Below, piece by piece: positions 31,301 to 40,459 of a stretch of 64,000 nucleotides of DNA; the stretch's first letter is position 1, and every line of letters begins with the position of its first letter. The notes beneath the pieces were generated by a model. That model saw only the letters and a program-made list of their open reading frames with translations, was not told the origin of the DNA and did not search any database. The stretch lies in assembly GCA_002717285.1 (NCBI GenBank), contig PBDF01000011.1:62001-126000 (forward strand), in the 5' to 3' direction. The DNA comes from Magnetovibrio sp. (GTDB lineage: Bacteria; Pseudomonadota; Alphaproteobacteria; Rhodospirillales_A; JABHCV01). The translations under genes and the position numbers were made by a program.

Positions 31301-32506
31301 CTAAGTAGGTGTAATTACTGCATTATTTACAACAAAAAATTGAGCATCTTCTCTTATTGAAGAGAATAAGTCCGCATCAGTTCCTGTCATCCACGCTTGA
31401 ACACCAAGCTTAAGAATTTCCTCGAACAAGGCCTCACGTCGGATAACATCAAGGTGTGCCGTCACCTCATCCAAAAGTAACAAAGGAAGTGATCCTTTTT
31501 GGGTTGCACCCAGTTGAACATTTGCGAGAATTAATGAAATCAACAGAGCCTTTTGCTCACCTGTTGAACAAAGTTTTGCTGTTTGTCCAGTGCTCAAATG
31601 GCACACAAACATATCACTGCGGTGCGGACCAATTTGGGCCACACTATGCTCTCGATCACTCTGACGATTATCCTCCAAGGTTTTTTTCATTCTATCTTCC
31701 GCTTCGAGCGCCGGAGCACTATGTAGCCAATCTTCTAATGTACCTATGACACTCAAACTGGCACCTGGGAAAACACCCTCGCATGCCGTCTGCTCTGCAA
31801 GTTGGTTAAGTTTGTTAGCAAGCTCCATTCTAGCGGCACTAACCGCAACACCTTTTGACGCCATAGTCGCTTCTAGCACTCTTAACCACTCCGGATCGGC
31901 TCCATGGATACTATCTGACTTGCTATATCGTAATAGGTGGGAACGTTGTCTCATAGCATTTTCATAAGCTGATACCCTACTTGCATGAGCCGGGTCTATT
32001 ACATACACAAGCCGATCAAGAAAACGTCTTCGAGCCGATGCTCCTTCTAAGAATAACCTGTCCATTTGCGGAGTTAACCAATGAGCGCTCAGTATTTCGC
32101 TCAGCGCAGTTTGAGAACGCATAGTCCCACCATCTACATGAACTATTCTTTTTTCGCGCCGTGCACCAAACTGGATCTCACGACCTGTTCCAACTGTGCG
32201 GGGACCGTTTTTTGTTTCCAAGTTTGCTGCCACGGCCCAAGGTCTATTAGTGGGCTCTTGTGAATATGGATCACGACGTGATATTTCAGCCAGTCTCACA
32301 CCACGCATCCCACGCCCGGGGACCAAAAAAGACAAGGCTTCAAGAACATTCGTTTTGCCCGCACCGTTTGGACCACTCAGAACGACTGGGGCCGGCCCAA
32401 CTTCCATACGCTGACTCTCGTAACAACGAAATTCGCTCAAGGTCAAGCGAGCAACTGATGCTCTTGGCATAATACTGCTATTTTGGTTAACGTCACCCGC
32501 CACCAT
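31301..32506 (-). CDS. recF: DNA replication and repair protein RecF
   Basis: RecF is an SMC-like ATPase that helps load RecA at gapped DNA. Walker A is GPNGAGKTNVLEALS, the signature region is IGPHRSDM, and Walker B is LLLLDEVTAHLD. I prefer the ATG at 32506 (GAGAGAAC just upstream), giving 401 residues. A TTG five codons earlier (32521) and an ATG at 32470, nearer the usual N-terminus, are alternatives. It lies between dnaN and gyrB. Confidence 0.93.
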   Translation of the reverse strand: MVAGDVNQNSSIMPRASVARLTLSEFRCYESQRMEVGPAPVVLSGPNGAGKTNVLEALSFLVPGRGMRGVRLAEISRRDPYSQEPTNRPWAVAANLETKNGPRTVGTGREIQFGARREKRIVHVDGGTMRSQTALSEILSAHWLTPQMDRLFLEGASARRRFLDRLVYVIDPAHASRVSAYENAMRQRSHLLRYSKSDSIHGADPEWLRVLEATMASKGVAVSAARMELANKLNQLAEQTACEGVFPGASLSVIGTLEDWLHSAPALEAEDRMKKTLEDNRQSDREHSVAQIGPHRSDMFVCHLSTGQTAKLCSTGEQKALLISLILANVQLGATQKGSLPLLLLDEVTAHLDVIRREALFEEILKLGVQAWMTGTDADLFSSIREDAQFFVVNNAVITPT

Positions 32507-32550
32507 GTTCTCTCTTGCCAATCCAGATAAATGGATCAGGATTGCCTTCC

Positions 32551-33666
32551 TTACACGCGCATTGGCATCAGCACATATAATGCGCTGGTGTCATCGGTTT
32601 CACTTAAAATTGTTGGTGAGGCGGCATCAGCTAGAGCAAACAGCGCACTGTCACCTTCTATTTGGCGAGTAATATCCAGCAAATAGGCTGAATTAAAACC
32701 AATCTCTAAAGCTTCACCTTGATAGTCCACTTCAAGTTCTTCCGTAGCCGTGCCTGATTCTAGGCTGGAAGCTGAAAGCACCAATAGTCCCTTCGTCAAA
32801 GAGAGTTTAACTGCGCGGGATTTTTCAGTAGAGATAGCCGATACTCTATCAACCGCATGAGCAAAATTATTACAATTAACAACCATTTCTTTGTCGTTTC
32901 CAACAGGAATAACTCGCTCATAATCAGGAAATGTGCCATCAATCAACTTTGAAGTAAGAATAACACTGTCAAAGATAAAGCGTATTTTTGTTTCTGAAAG
33001 CTCGACTGCAACGTCATCAATGGTCTCATCAATTAATTTTCTCAGCTCACCTACTGTCTTACGCGGTAAAATTACACCGGGCATACCATCTGCCAAGTCT
33101 GGTAACGGTCCTTCAACACTAGCTAGACGGTGGCCATCCGTGGCTACAGCACGCATTACTCTTGAACCATTACGTTCAGCAGCATGTAGATAAATACCAT
33201 TAAGATAATAACGGGTTTCCTCAGTAGAAATAGCAAAACGAGTACGGTCAATAAGGCCACGTAATTGGGAGACTGATAAAGAAAAATTGTATGTCATTTC
33301 ACCGCCTGACATGACAGGAAAATCTTCTATTGGCAAACATGTTAACGTGAAGCGCGAGCGCCCAGACCTAAGCAATAACTGTCCCTCACCATCACTATCA
33401 AATTCTACTTGTGATCCTTCAGGCAATTTTCGCACAATTTCATAGAGAGTTTGGGCGCGCACCGTTGTCGAACCTGGCTTGCTAACCTCAGCATTTCCCT
33501 TATCGACAATATCAAGATCCATATCAGTAGCATTTAGGCTAAGGCAACCTTCAACAGCCTCCATTCGAACATTAGAGAGAATAGGAATTGTATTACGGCG
33601 TTCAACCACACTTTGCACGTGGCCTAAGGACTTCAGTAATGCTCCCCGTTCAATAGTAAATTTCAT
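32551..33666 (-). CDS. dnaN: DNA polymerase III beta subunit (sliding clamp)
   Basis: DnaN forms the dimeric processivity clamp. The 371-residue protein has the three-domain clamp fold, recognised by MKFTIERGALLKSLGHVQSVVERRNTIP (described here; residues 1-28 in two parts), IPILSNV, LPIEDFPVM, GIYLH and the C-terminal ALYVLMPMRV. A TATAAT promoter element lies about 110 bases upstream in the dnaA-dnaN gap. Confidence 0.96.
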   Translation of the reverse strand: MKFTIERGALLKSLGHVQSVVERRNTIPILSNVRMEAVEGCLSLNATDMDLDIVDKGNAEVSKPGSTTVRAQTLYEIVRKLPEGSQVEFDSDGEGQLLLRSGRSRFTLTCLPIEDFPVMSGGEMTYNFSLSVSQLRGLIDRTRFAISTEETRYYLNGIYLHAAERNGSRVMRAVATDGHRLASVEGPLPDLADGMPGVILPRKTVGELRKLIDETIDDVAVELSETKIRFIFDSVILTSKLIDGTFPDYERVIPVGNDKEMVVNCNNFAHAVDRVSAISTEKSRAVKLSLTKGLLVLSASSLESGTATEELEVDYQGEALEIGFNSAYLLDITRQIEGDSALFALADAASPTILSETDDTSALYVLMPMRV

Positions 33667-33774
33667 AATATGTCTTAATGTTCAATTATGGTAAAAAAAA
33701 CTTACTCACTTGCCATCGCATTTGTTGTAAGGCCAACTACAATGGATTTGTTCCCCTCAACAATTATTTATATC

Positions 33775-33783
33775 ATTATAGCA
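33775..33783 (-). promoter_or_regulatory. Extended -10 promoter element upstream of dnaN
   Basis: On the minus strand TGCTATAAT combines an extended -10 dinucleotide region with a perfect TATAAT. It sits about 110 bases before the dnaN ATG in the 225-base dnaA-dnaN gap, where I see no small gene. No strong -35 hexamer is paired with it, which extended -10 promoters do not require. Confidence 0.5.
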
Positions 33784-33891
33784 AATGGCAGTAAAATCAG
33801 AAGCCTTTTTGCTAAAGCCACCAGCTTTTACTCTAATTATTTAAAGATCTTTGTAGGGTGGCTGGAATACATGGAAAAATCTAGAAAAAGT

Positions 33892-35304
33892 TCAGCCTTC
33901 TAACATACGCCTCAGGAGCTCAACATCCTCTGCGAATGAAGTATCACAATCCCTCAATTCTTCCACTTTTTTTACAGCATGCATTACTGTGGTATGATCA
34001 CGCCCTCCAAACTTACGACCAATCTCTGGTAATGAACGAGATGTCAACTGCTTGGCTAAATACATAGCAACCTGACGCGGACGAGCAACTGAACGAGCCC
34101 GACGTGCGGAGTGCATGTCAGAAACTCTAATATTAAAATGAGAAGAAACACCCTTCTGAATATCCTCAATTGTAACGCGCCGATCATTCGCCCGTAATAG
34201 GTCATGAAGAACCTCTTGGGCTGTCTCTAGATTTATGTCACGACCTACCAACTGAGAGTGCGCAACGACACGGTTCAAAGCACCTTCAAGTTCTCTTACG
34301 TTTGTTGTGATTTTATGAGCGAGATACTCCATAATTTTTTGAGGAACTTTAACCTTTAACTGCTCCGCTTTAGACTCAAGTATGCCCAGACGCAATTCAT
34401 ACGTAGTTGCGTGAATATCAGCAACTAGGCCGCAATTTAAGCGCGATTGCAGCCGCTCTTCCATTCCTTCTAGATCTGATGGAGATTTGTCTGCTGAGAT
34501 AACAATCTGCCGTCCTTGATCAACTAGAGCGTTAAAAGTATGGAAGAATTCCTCCTGTGTCGCCCCTTTCCCACCTATAAACTGAACATCATCAATCATA
34601 AGCACATCCACATTGCGAAACATCTCCTTAAAATTTACAGTATTCTGTTCTTTCAAAGCTCGAATAAACCGATACATAAATTTTTCAGCAGACAAATAAA
34701 TAACTGTGCGCTTTGGATCCTGTTGGGAAATGTGCAAAGCCATAGCATGCATTAAGTGGGTTTTACCTAGTCCGACACCACCATAGAGGAACAGGGGATT
34801 AAATGTGACAGAAGAAGCATCAGCGACTCGTCTTGCTGCTGCATAGGCAAACTCATTAGGCTTACCTACAACAAAATTTTCAAAAGAAAAACGCACGTCC
34901 AGAGGCGCGCTTATTTCAGAAGTACCATTTTCAGAGAGCCGGCGATTTTCAGCAGGAGCCATACTGACTGCCGCTGTTGTGGCTGCCTCTGCTGCTTCTG
35001 CAACAGAGGTATTCTTAACCCCTTCTTGTGAAGATAACTCAGGTTGAATTAACACCTCAACACTATGCACAGAGCTATCAATGGCACTCCACAGAGCACC
35101 AAGCCTATCTAGATAGTGAGCTACTGCCCAGTCGCGCATGAAACGAGTAGGGACGGAAAGCTTAGCAGCACCATTGTCAACACTTCGAACTGTCATTGGC
35201 TTGATCCAGCTCTGGAAAGCAGCCTCACCAATTTCTGATCTTAAATTTTCACAAACCTCTGACCAGTTGCTCTCATTTAAACCCTTCGCTTCTTTATTTG
35301 CCAT
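33892..35304 (-). CDS. dnaA: Chromosomal replication initiator DnaA
   Basis: DnaA opens the origin by binding DnaA boxes as an ATP-bound filament. The 470-residue protein has domain I (WSEVCENLRSEIGEAAFQSWI), a variable alanine-rich linker, and the AAA+ domain with Walker A GGVGLGKTHLMHA and Walker B VDVLMIDDVQF. Domain IV carries the DNA-binding signature GGRDHTTVMHAVKKV. A GGAGG sequence precedes the start at a slightly long spacing. It is followed by dnaN, recF and gyrB. Confidence 0.97.
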   Translation of the reverse strand: MANKEAKGLNESNWSEVCENLRSEIGEAAFQSWIKPMTVRSVDNGAAKLSVPTRFMRDWAVAHYLDRLGALWSAIDSSVHSVEVLIQPELSSQEGVKNTSVAEAAEAATTAAVSMAPAENRRLSENGTSEISAPLDVRFSFENFVVGKPNEFAYAAARRVADASSVTFNPLFLYGGVGLGKTHLMHAMALHISQQDPKRTVIYLSAEKFMYRFIRALKEQNTVNFKEMFRNVDVLMIDDVQFIGGKGATQEEFFHTFNALVDQGRQIVISADKSPSDLEGMEERLQSRLNCGLVADIHATTYELRLGILESKAEQLKVKVPQKIMEYLAHKITTNVRELEGALNRVVAHSQLVGRDINLETAQEVLHDLLRANDRRVTIEDIQKGVSSHFNIRVSDMHSARRARSVARPRQVAMYLAKQLTSRSLPEIGRKFGGRDHTTVMHAVKKVEELRDCDTSFAEDVELLRRMLEG

Positions 35305-35960
35305 TTGCGCTTAACACCTCCACTAGCTCACACCTAAAAAAGCTGTCACATAAAACCATGTGACCAGTTCTTGCCCCAATCATGAAAATTTTCACTTTTA
35401 ATAGTCTTTGCCAAAATGCATCGTATAGAAACGGGAAATGACTATGACTAAAGCAACAATTTAAAAAAAAACTTTTTCAAACCTCGATTTAATTAGCTTT
35501 CCCATCAAATACACCATTACAACGTTACTAACCTGACTTAAAAACAAATAAAAAGTTCAAAATTTTCCTTTAGATATTCTTTTAATCTCAAAAAAACGAA
35601 TAAATACGTAAAAAAAACTCTAATACTTATTAAATAAATGAGAAATAAAATCTAAAAAAAAGAAATAACAACACTTAAATTTATCTATATATTTAATATT
35701 ATTTGTATTATATTGGCTCAATATTGCTTTTAATTAATAGTTTGATATTCAAGCTAAAAATATCACTATTTTTTTAAGCTATAGTATATGTGTTGTATTC
35801 ATTATTTAAGATATTTATTCCCCCCTGTCGCAAACCATTTTTTGAAGGAAACAAATTACAGAGAGATTTCTTCACTTGCAACGTGATCTTATGGAGAACG
35901 TCCAAAATAAATTCCTTGACAGAAACTCTGTCTTCGAGTCCGGAATCATTTTTTAAACTA
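35305..35960. other. AT-rich gene-free region upstream of dnaA
   Basis: About 650 bases between dnaA and the rpsT terminator carry no convincing coding sequence. The stretch 35455-35790 is extremely AT-rich, with long A and T runs, resembling a DNA-unwinding element or strongly bent DNA. I found no TTATNCACA box in it on either strand, which argues against a conventional origin here. ORFs of 113 and 161 codons that enter this region run across or antisense to rpsT and look spurious. It presumably contains the dnaA promoter and leader. Confidence 0.6.
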
Positions 35961-35998
35961 TTTACAAAAAAAAGGCCGCATAACAATGAAGCGACCTC
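35961..35998 (-). terminator. Rho-independent terminator of rpsT
   Basis: On the minus strand AGGTCGC (35997-35991) pairs with GCGGCCT (35979-35973), with one G-T wobble and an 11-base loop, followed directly by a run of Ts. It lies about 30 bases after the rpsT stop. Confidence 0.8.
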
Positions 35999-36026
35999 AA
36001 AAAATTGTTTTTGTGATGCTATATCA

Positions 36027-36293
36027 TCAAGCTGCCATTTTTTTAACTCTCGAAGACAATCGAGCAATTTTTCTAGACATGGTGTTTTTGTGAAAAACAC
36101 CTTTCTGTGCACCACGTGCCATTACAGGTTGAGCGACCTTGAGAGCATCTCTAGCAGCTTGTTGATTGCCACTTTCTATTGCTTCTTCAACCTTGCGTAC
36201 GAAAGAACGAATACGAGTGCGACGCACACTATTAGTAACTGTGCGTCGGCCAATTTGGCGTATACGCTTCTTTGACTGTGCGTGATTAGCCAT
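36027..36293 (-). CDS. rpsT: 30S ribosomal protein S20
   Basis: S20 is a primary 16S rRNA-binding protein. The start is the ATG at 36293 ([13 protein letters not shown]), giving 88 residues, the normal length. A longer upstream reading frame exists but has no family support. Basic helices [21 protein letters not shown] and [21 protein letters not shown] are diagnostic. It has its own promoter and terminator, and stands upstream of dnaA as in many Alphaproteobacteria. Confidence 0.96.
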   Translation of the reverse strand: MANHAQSKKRIRQIGRRTVTNSVRRTRIRSFVRKVEEAIESGNQQAARDALKVAQPVMARGAQKGVFHKNTMSRKIARLSSRVKKMAA

Positions 36294-36341
36294 ATTATAA
36301 ACAAACCTAGATAAATGAAAATATTCAAAAATTCTTTGAGG

Positions 36342-36370
36342 CTTATATAACCAGCCCAGCACGCCGTCAA
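36342..36370 (-). promoter_or_regulatory. Predicted sigma70-type promoter of rpsT
   Basis: TTGACG (36370-36365) and TATAAG (36347-36342) on the minus strand are separated by 17 bases, ahead of rpsT by about 50 bases. The rest of the 329-base gap (36294-36622) shows no gene. It contains a perfect TACTAC/GTAGTA hairpin at 36491-36510 of unknown significance. Confidence 0.65.
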
Positions 36371-36622
36371 GCACGGATTTCTGCCTAATCCATACCTTAT
36401 GCAGTAACTTGATTTCTTTACCACTAAAAATGACGTAACAAAAGTAAGATGAGCACTACGATAACTTTATGATTTTGACACAATCTAATTTACTACTGGT
36501 TTTTGTAGTATCAAATTACTATAAGGCTAATTTTGTGGAAGATCAAAATCGCACACAATTGAAATTCAAAGTTATATTTACAGGTATACTTAAACTTAAC
36601 GAAAGTAGTAAAACGACTAAAT

Positions 36623-37009
36623 TTATTGCGAAGGTGAAAGCATAAAAAGCACATTTAATATTTTTTTATTTTCAGGGCTTGGAAAATCAATTTTTAAGAT
36701 TTCATTTTCACGAGAGTAGTATCCAGCACTTATTTCCTGCCAACCTAGCTGAGGCAGAGTTTCACTGTAAAACTGCATGACCTGTTGGCGGGTAACTTTT
36801 CCAGTACTCAAAACCTCAACAATACGCCCAGTCGAGCTGTCAAATACCACAATTTCGTCAACGCTTTCTTGGAGCCCATCCATCAAAGGTAAATCATCAA
36901 TTGCACGAGAAAAAGAACCTTGAGCTGTTGAAGTAACGTTTAAAAATATAAAAAATAATACGGTTTTTGTTCTCAAAAATTTTTTTATCAATTTAATTCT
37001 ACTCCTCAT
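36623..37009 (-). CDS. Small exported protein of unknown function downstream of mutM
   Basis: I place the start at the ATG at 37009, four bases after the mutM stop, giving 128 residues. A longer frame runs back into mutM and is unlikely. It has a basic N-terminus and hydrophobic signal (TVLFFIFLNVTSTAQG), then a compact domain with LPLMDGLQESVDEIVVFDSS, GRIVEVLSTGKVTRQQVMQFY and LPQLGWQEISAG. The domain resembles unnamed proteins encoded beside mutM in other Alphaproteobacteria. I do not recognise a function. Probably periplasmic and co-transcribed with mutM. Confidence 0.7.
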   Translation of the reverse strand: MRSRIKLIKKFLRTKTVLFFIFLNVTSTAQGSFSRAIDDLPLMDGLQESVDEIVVFDSSTGRIVEVLSTGKVTRQQVMQFYSETLPQLGWQEISAGYYSRENEILKIDFPSPENKKILNVLFMLSPSQ

Positions 37010-37013
37010 GGGA

Positions 37014-37856
37014 CTATTTTTGTTGCTTCGCACAATAGAAAGTAGAGCGACCTGATTGTTTAATGCGTCGGACACCCCCAGTTTTAGAGATGTCACAGTT
37101 ACAATAAGAACACGCTTGTCCCTCACGACCATAGACACTGAATGAGTGCTGAAAATAGCCAAGTTCACCATCAGGTTGTTTATGGTCGCTGATTGTTGAA
37201 CCACCTGCTGAAATAGCCTGATTCAATACATCTACAATTGCTTTGTATAATTTATTTATTCGCACCCTAGCTATACTTGAAGCTTTTCGCTTCGGTGATA
37301 TTCCAGCACGAAACAATACTTCAGATACATAAATGTTGCCAAGGCCCGCAACTACTGTTTGATCAAGTAACGCTGATTTAATGGGTGTGTGACGATCTTT
37401 CAGAGTTCGAGCCAAGGCCTTTGCATCAAAATCATCACTCAATGGCTCTGGGCCAATGGATTTCATCATAGGATGGTTAATTAAAGCGCCTGCATTGGCT
37501 ATGTCCATAAATCCAAAGCGCCGTGGATCGTTGTAACGCACCTCTACTCCTTGATCAGTTCTAAAAATGACGTGATCGTGCTTTTGCAGTACGGGTTGCT
37601 CTTTTTCATATATTCGAAAACGTCCAGACATGCCTAGGTGGGATATCATGGTTGCACCATTATCAAAACTTATAAGAAGATATTTGGCACGCCGCTCAAC
37701 ACAAACAACAACACTCCCTGTCAGACGTTGGCCAAATTCGTCAGGGAAAGGGAACCGCAAGTCAGGCCTAAGCACAACAACCTGCACAATGCGCCGTCCC
37801 TCCAGCACCGGGGCCAAACCTCGCTTAACTGTCTCAACTTCAGGGAGTTCCGGCAT
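37014..37856 (-). CDS. mutM: Formamidopyrimidine-DNA glycosylase
   Basis: MutM excises 8-oxoguanine and formamidopyrimidines. The 280-residue protein has the catalytic N-terminus MPELPEVE (Pro2, Glu3), the beta-F-loop lysine in RRAKYLL, and the H2TH region QTVVAGLGNIYVSEVLFRAGI. The C-terminal zinc finger is unusual. The first pair CSYC is present, followed by an insertion containing a further Cys, then FYCAKQQK, where the usual fourth cysteine is Gln. The rest of the protein is intact. It is divergent from ubiE over about 190 bases. Confidence 0.94.
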   Translation of the reverse strand: MPELPEVETVKRGLAPVLEGRRIVQVVVLRPDLRFPFPDEFGQRLTGSVVVCVERRAKYLLISFDNGATMISHLGMSGRFRIYEKEQPVLQKHDHVIFRTDQGVEVRYNDPRRFGFMDIANAGALINHPMMKSIGPEPLSDDFDAKALARTLKDRHTPIKSALLDQTVVAGLGNIYVSEVLFRAGISPKRKASSIARVRINKLYKAIVDVLNQAISAGGSTISDHKQPDGELGYFQHSFSVYGREGQACSYCNCDISKTGGVRRIKQSGRSTFYCAKQQK

Positions 37857-38047
37857 CTTAGCTATATTTTATACATTACAAAAAGTTGCCAAGCTAAATC
37901 AGAATAAACAAATCTAAACTTTTTTTATAATAAAACCTACATTAACATAGATGAACTACACCAATCATCTAGAATTTTTTCCACTCTGGGTAAATTCAAA
38001 CTTGCAGTGCTCTAGCGCCTTTCTCTTCCTTAAGCTATTATGTATGT

Positions 38048-38824
38048 ATGAAATACCAAAAACACAAAAAATCTCATTCTTCATACGAAACAGGAACAAC
38101 TCACTTCGGCTTTGCGACTGTTAGCACCTATGATAAAGCAGAAATGGTCAAAAGTGTATTTGATAACGTAGCCTCTCAGTATGATTTAATGAATGATCTA
38201 ATGAGTTTAGGAATCCACAGACTTTGGAAATCGATATTTGTAGATCGCCTAGAACCACGATCTGAAACAAAGTTAATAGATGTGGGAGGCGGCACCGGAG
38301 ACATTGCCATCAAATTTCTTAAATCCGGCGGTGGTGAGGTCACTGTATGTGATATCAATTTTGAAATGGTCAATTTGGGCAGAGACCGCGCTATCAACAA
38401 AGGTTTACTCTCAAAAATTAACTGGGTTAATGGAGATGCAGAGAATCTACCAATGCCAGAACATACATTTGATGCGTATACCTCTGCTTTTTGCCTCAGA
38501 AATGTAACAAACATAGAAAGTGCTCTGAGCGAGGCCCACAGGATTCTGAAACCAGGTGGTCATTTCTTATGTCTAGAGTTTTCACATGTCGTATTGCCAA
38601 TTATACGAAAAATGTACGATACATATTCTTTCAATGTTTTACCTTGGCTTGGCAAAATGGTTGTCAACGATGAAATATCATATCGTTACTTAGTAGAGAG
38701 TATTCGGCGCTTCCCTGACCAAGGTAAGTTTACCAATATGATTACTGATGCCGGTTTCAAACTTGTCCATCATCAAAACCTTAGTGGTGGAATAGCGTCT
38801 ATTCATTCTGCCTGGCGCATTTAA
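38048..38824 (+). CDS. ubiE: Ubiquinone/menaquinone C-methyltransferase UbiE
   Basis: UbiE performs C-methylation in ubiquinone (and menaquinone) synthesis. The 258-residue protein has VFDNVASQYDLMNDLMSLGIHRLWK, abbreviated here to its ends VFDNVASQYD and GIHRLWK, SAM motif I LIDVGGGTGDIA, the GDAENLPMPEHTFDAYTSAFCLRN region (residues about 122-145) and a C-terminal SIHSAWRI. It opens the plus-strand run ubiE-ubiB-coaBC-dut-rrf2. Confidence 0.95.
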   Translation: MKYQKHKKSHSSYETGTTHFGFATVSTYDKAEMVKSVFDNVASQYDLMNDLMSLGIHRLWKSIFVDRLEPRSETKLIDVGGGTGDIAIKFLKSGGGEVTVCDINFEMVNLGRDRAINKGLLSKINWVNGDAENLPMPEHTFDAYTSAFCLRNVTNIESALSEAHRILKPGGHFLCLEFSHVVLPIIRKMYDTYSFNVLPWLGKMVVNDEISYRYLVESIRRFPDQGKFTNMITDAGFKLVHHQNLSGGIASIHSAWRI

Positions 38825-38834
38825 GGCTGTAATT

Positions 38835-40370
38835 ATGGGTCAAACTATTAAAAATATTGGCCGTTTATTTACCATTGCACGTATCCTTGCCCGCCACGAT
38901 GCCTTAACCTTACTTGAACACCTCGAGTTGGGTGGCCCTCTGGTCATGTTAGCCAAGCTATTTTCTCGTAAGTGCGATGGACGGCCAGGCCAACGTCTAG
39001 CAGCAGCACTACAAGAAACCGGTCCAAGTTTCATTAAACTAGGCCAGGCCCTATCAACCCGGTCTGATTTATTGGGCGAAGAATTTTCCACAGATCTCTC
39101 GAGTTTACAGGACAGTTTAGCCCCATTTCCTGCTGAACAAGCCCGATCTACAATAGAATCTGAATTCTCAAAAACAATTGAGGAACTTTTTATTAAATTT
39201 GAAGATATACCAGTTGCTGCAGCTTCCATCGCTCAGGTACATTTTGCAATCACCAAAGATGGTCGTGAGGTTGCAGTAAAAGTACTACGGCCAAATATAG
39301 AAATGGCTTTTCAACGAGATATCGATTTATTCTTGTGGATTGCAAATTTTATCGAGAAAGCAAAACCAGAATACCGACGGTTGCGCCCTGTTGAGACGAT
39401 CCATACACTTGCTGCGTCAATCAAACTAGAGATGGATTTACGCTTCGAGGCAGCAGCAGCTGCAGAACTTGCAGAAAATATGAGGGAAGTGGACGGATTC
39501 AATGTCCCATCTATTAACTGGCAACTTACTGGGCAGCGGGTTCTGACCAGCGAACGAGTACACGGTATCCCTATTGATGACATTTCGGCCCTACGCTCTG
39601 CAGGTCATGACACAAATGATCTACTTGAAAAATCGGCCCGCGCTTTTTTTGTTCAAGTATTTCACTACGGTTTCTTTCATGCGGATATGCACCCAGGAAA
39701 CATGTTTGTTCGTCCCGATGGAGCGCTTGCAGCTGTAGATTTCGGAATCATGGGGCGACTTGATAAAAAAACTCGACGCCACTTAGGCGAAATCCTTATG
39801 GCTTTCTTGACCCGTGATTATCTCAGAGCTGCAGAAGTTCATTTTGAAGCAGGCTGGATTCCACAAGAGCAATCAGTAAATGCCTTCGCTCAAGCTTGTC
39901 GTGCTATAGCAGAACCAATTCTTGATTTGCCACAAAATGAAATCTCTATTGCCAGACTTTTGGGGCTTCTTTTTTCAATAAGTAAGACTTTTCAAATGGA
40001 AACTCAACCTCAGTTACTTTTACTACAAAAAACTATGCTTACAGCAGAGGGGACTGGGCGAAAACTTAACCCCGAAGCCAATATGTGGATGATGTCCAAA
40101 CCTTTGATTGAAGATTGGATGACATCCAATCTTGGGCCAGAGGCACGCATAATTAATGGGGCTCGCGACTTTGCCCAGGCTGTAAATCGCTTGCCAAAGC
40201 TACTTGAAAGTTTGGACAAAGGAGCCCGCGAACTTTCTAAAGCCCATATGAAAATAGATCAAGAAACCAAATATACAGCAAAAAAAGAGAGCCATTTTAA
40301 TTCTATTTTTTATTTGTTGATCATAGCAGGAATTATTTTTGTAAGCTGGCTCACCATTTTCATGATCTAA
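38835..40370 (+). CDS. ubiB: UbiB atypical kinase/ATPase of ubiquinone biosynthesis
   Basis: UbiB is an ABC1/ADCK-type protein needed for ubiquinone synthesis. The 511-residue protein has the KxGQ motif PSFIKLGQALSTRSD, the Ala-rich loop AAASIAQVHFA, EMDLRFEAAAA, the catalytic loop FHADMHPGNMFV and VDFGIMGRLD. A hydrophobic C-terminal anchor spans about residues 485-510. It starts 10 bases after ubiE, so the two are probably co-transcribed. Confidence 0.94.
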   Translation: MGQTIKNIGRLFTIARILARHDALTLLEHLELGGPLVMLAKLFSRKCDGRPGQRLAAALQETGPSFIKLGQALSTRSDLLGEEFSTDLSSLQDSLAPFPAEQARSTIESEFSKTIEELFIKFEDIPVAAASIAQVHFAITKDGREVAVKVLRPNIEMAFQRDIDLFLWIANFIEKAKPEYRRLRPVETIHTLAASIKLEMDLRFEAAAAAELAENMREVDGFNVPSINWQLTGQRVLTSERVHGIPIDDISALRSAGHDTNDLLEKSARAFFVQVFHYGFFHADMHPGNMFVRPDGALAAVDFGIMGRLDKKTRRHLGEILMAFLTRDYLRAAEVHFEAGWIPQEQSVNAFAQACRAIAEPILDLPQNEISIARLLGLLFSISKTFQMETQPQLLLLQKTMLTAEGTGRKLNPEANMWMMSKPLIEDWMTSNLGPEARIINGARDFAQAVNRLPKLLESLDKGARELSKAHMKIDQETKYTAKKESHFNSIFYLLIIAGIIFVSWLTIFMI

Positions 40371-40459
40371 AATATGGCTCAACACTTGCCAGTAAGTACT
40401 AACGCCCTTAAATTAATAACATCAAAATTTAGTTAAATATCTTCAAGGTATACTTAATA

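Noticed and set aside
32081..32472. Plus-strand ORFs antisense to recF
   Set aside because: Shadows of recF with no motifs. The same holds for the many antisense frames over infB, gyrB, nrdJ, pnp and corC.
35774..36275. ORFs of 113 (minus) and 161 (plus) codons across the dnaA-rpsT gap
   Set aside because: Both overlap rpsT or its terminator, have no recognisable motif, and run through AT-rich non-coding sequence.
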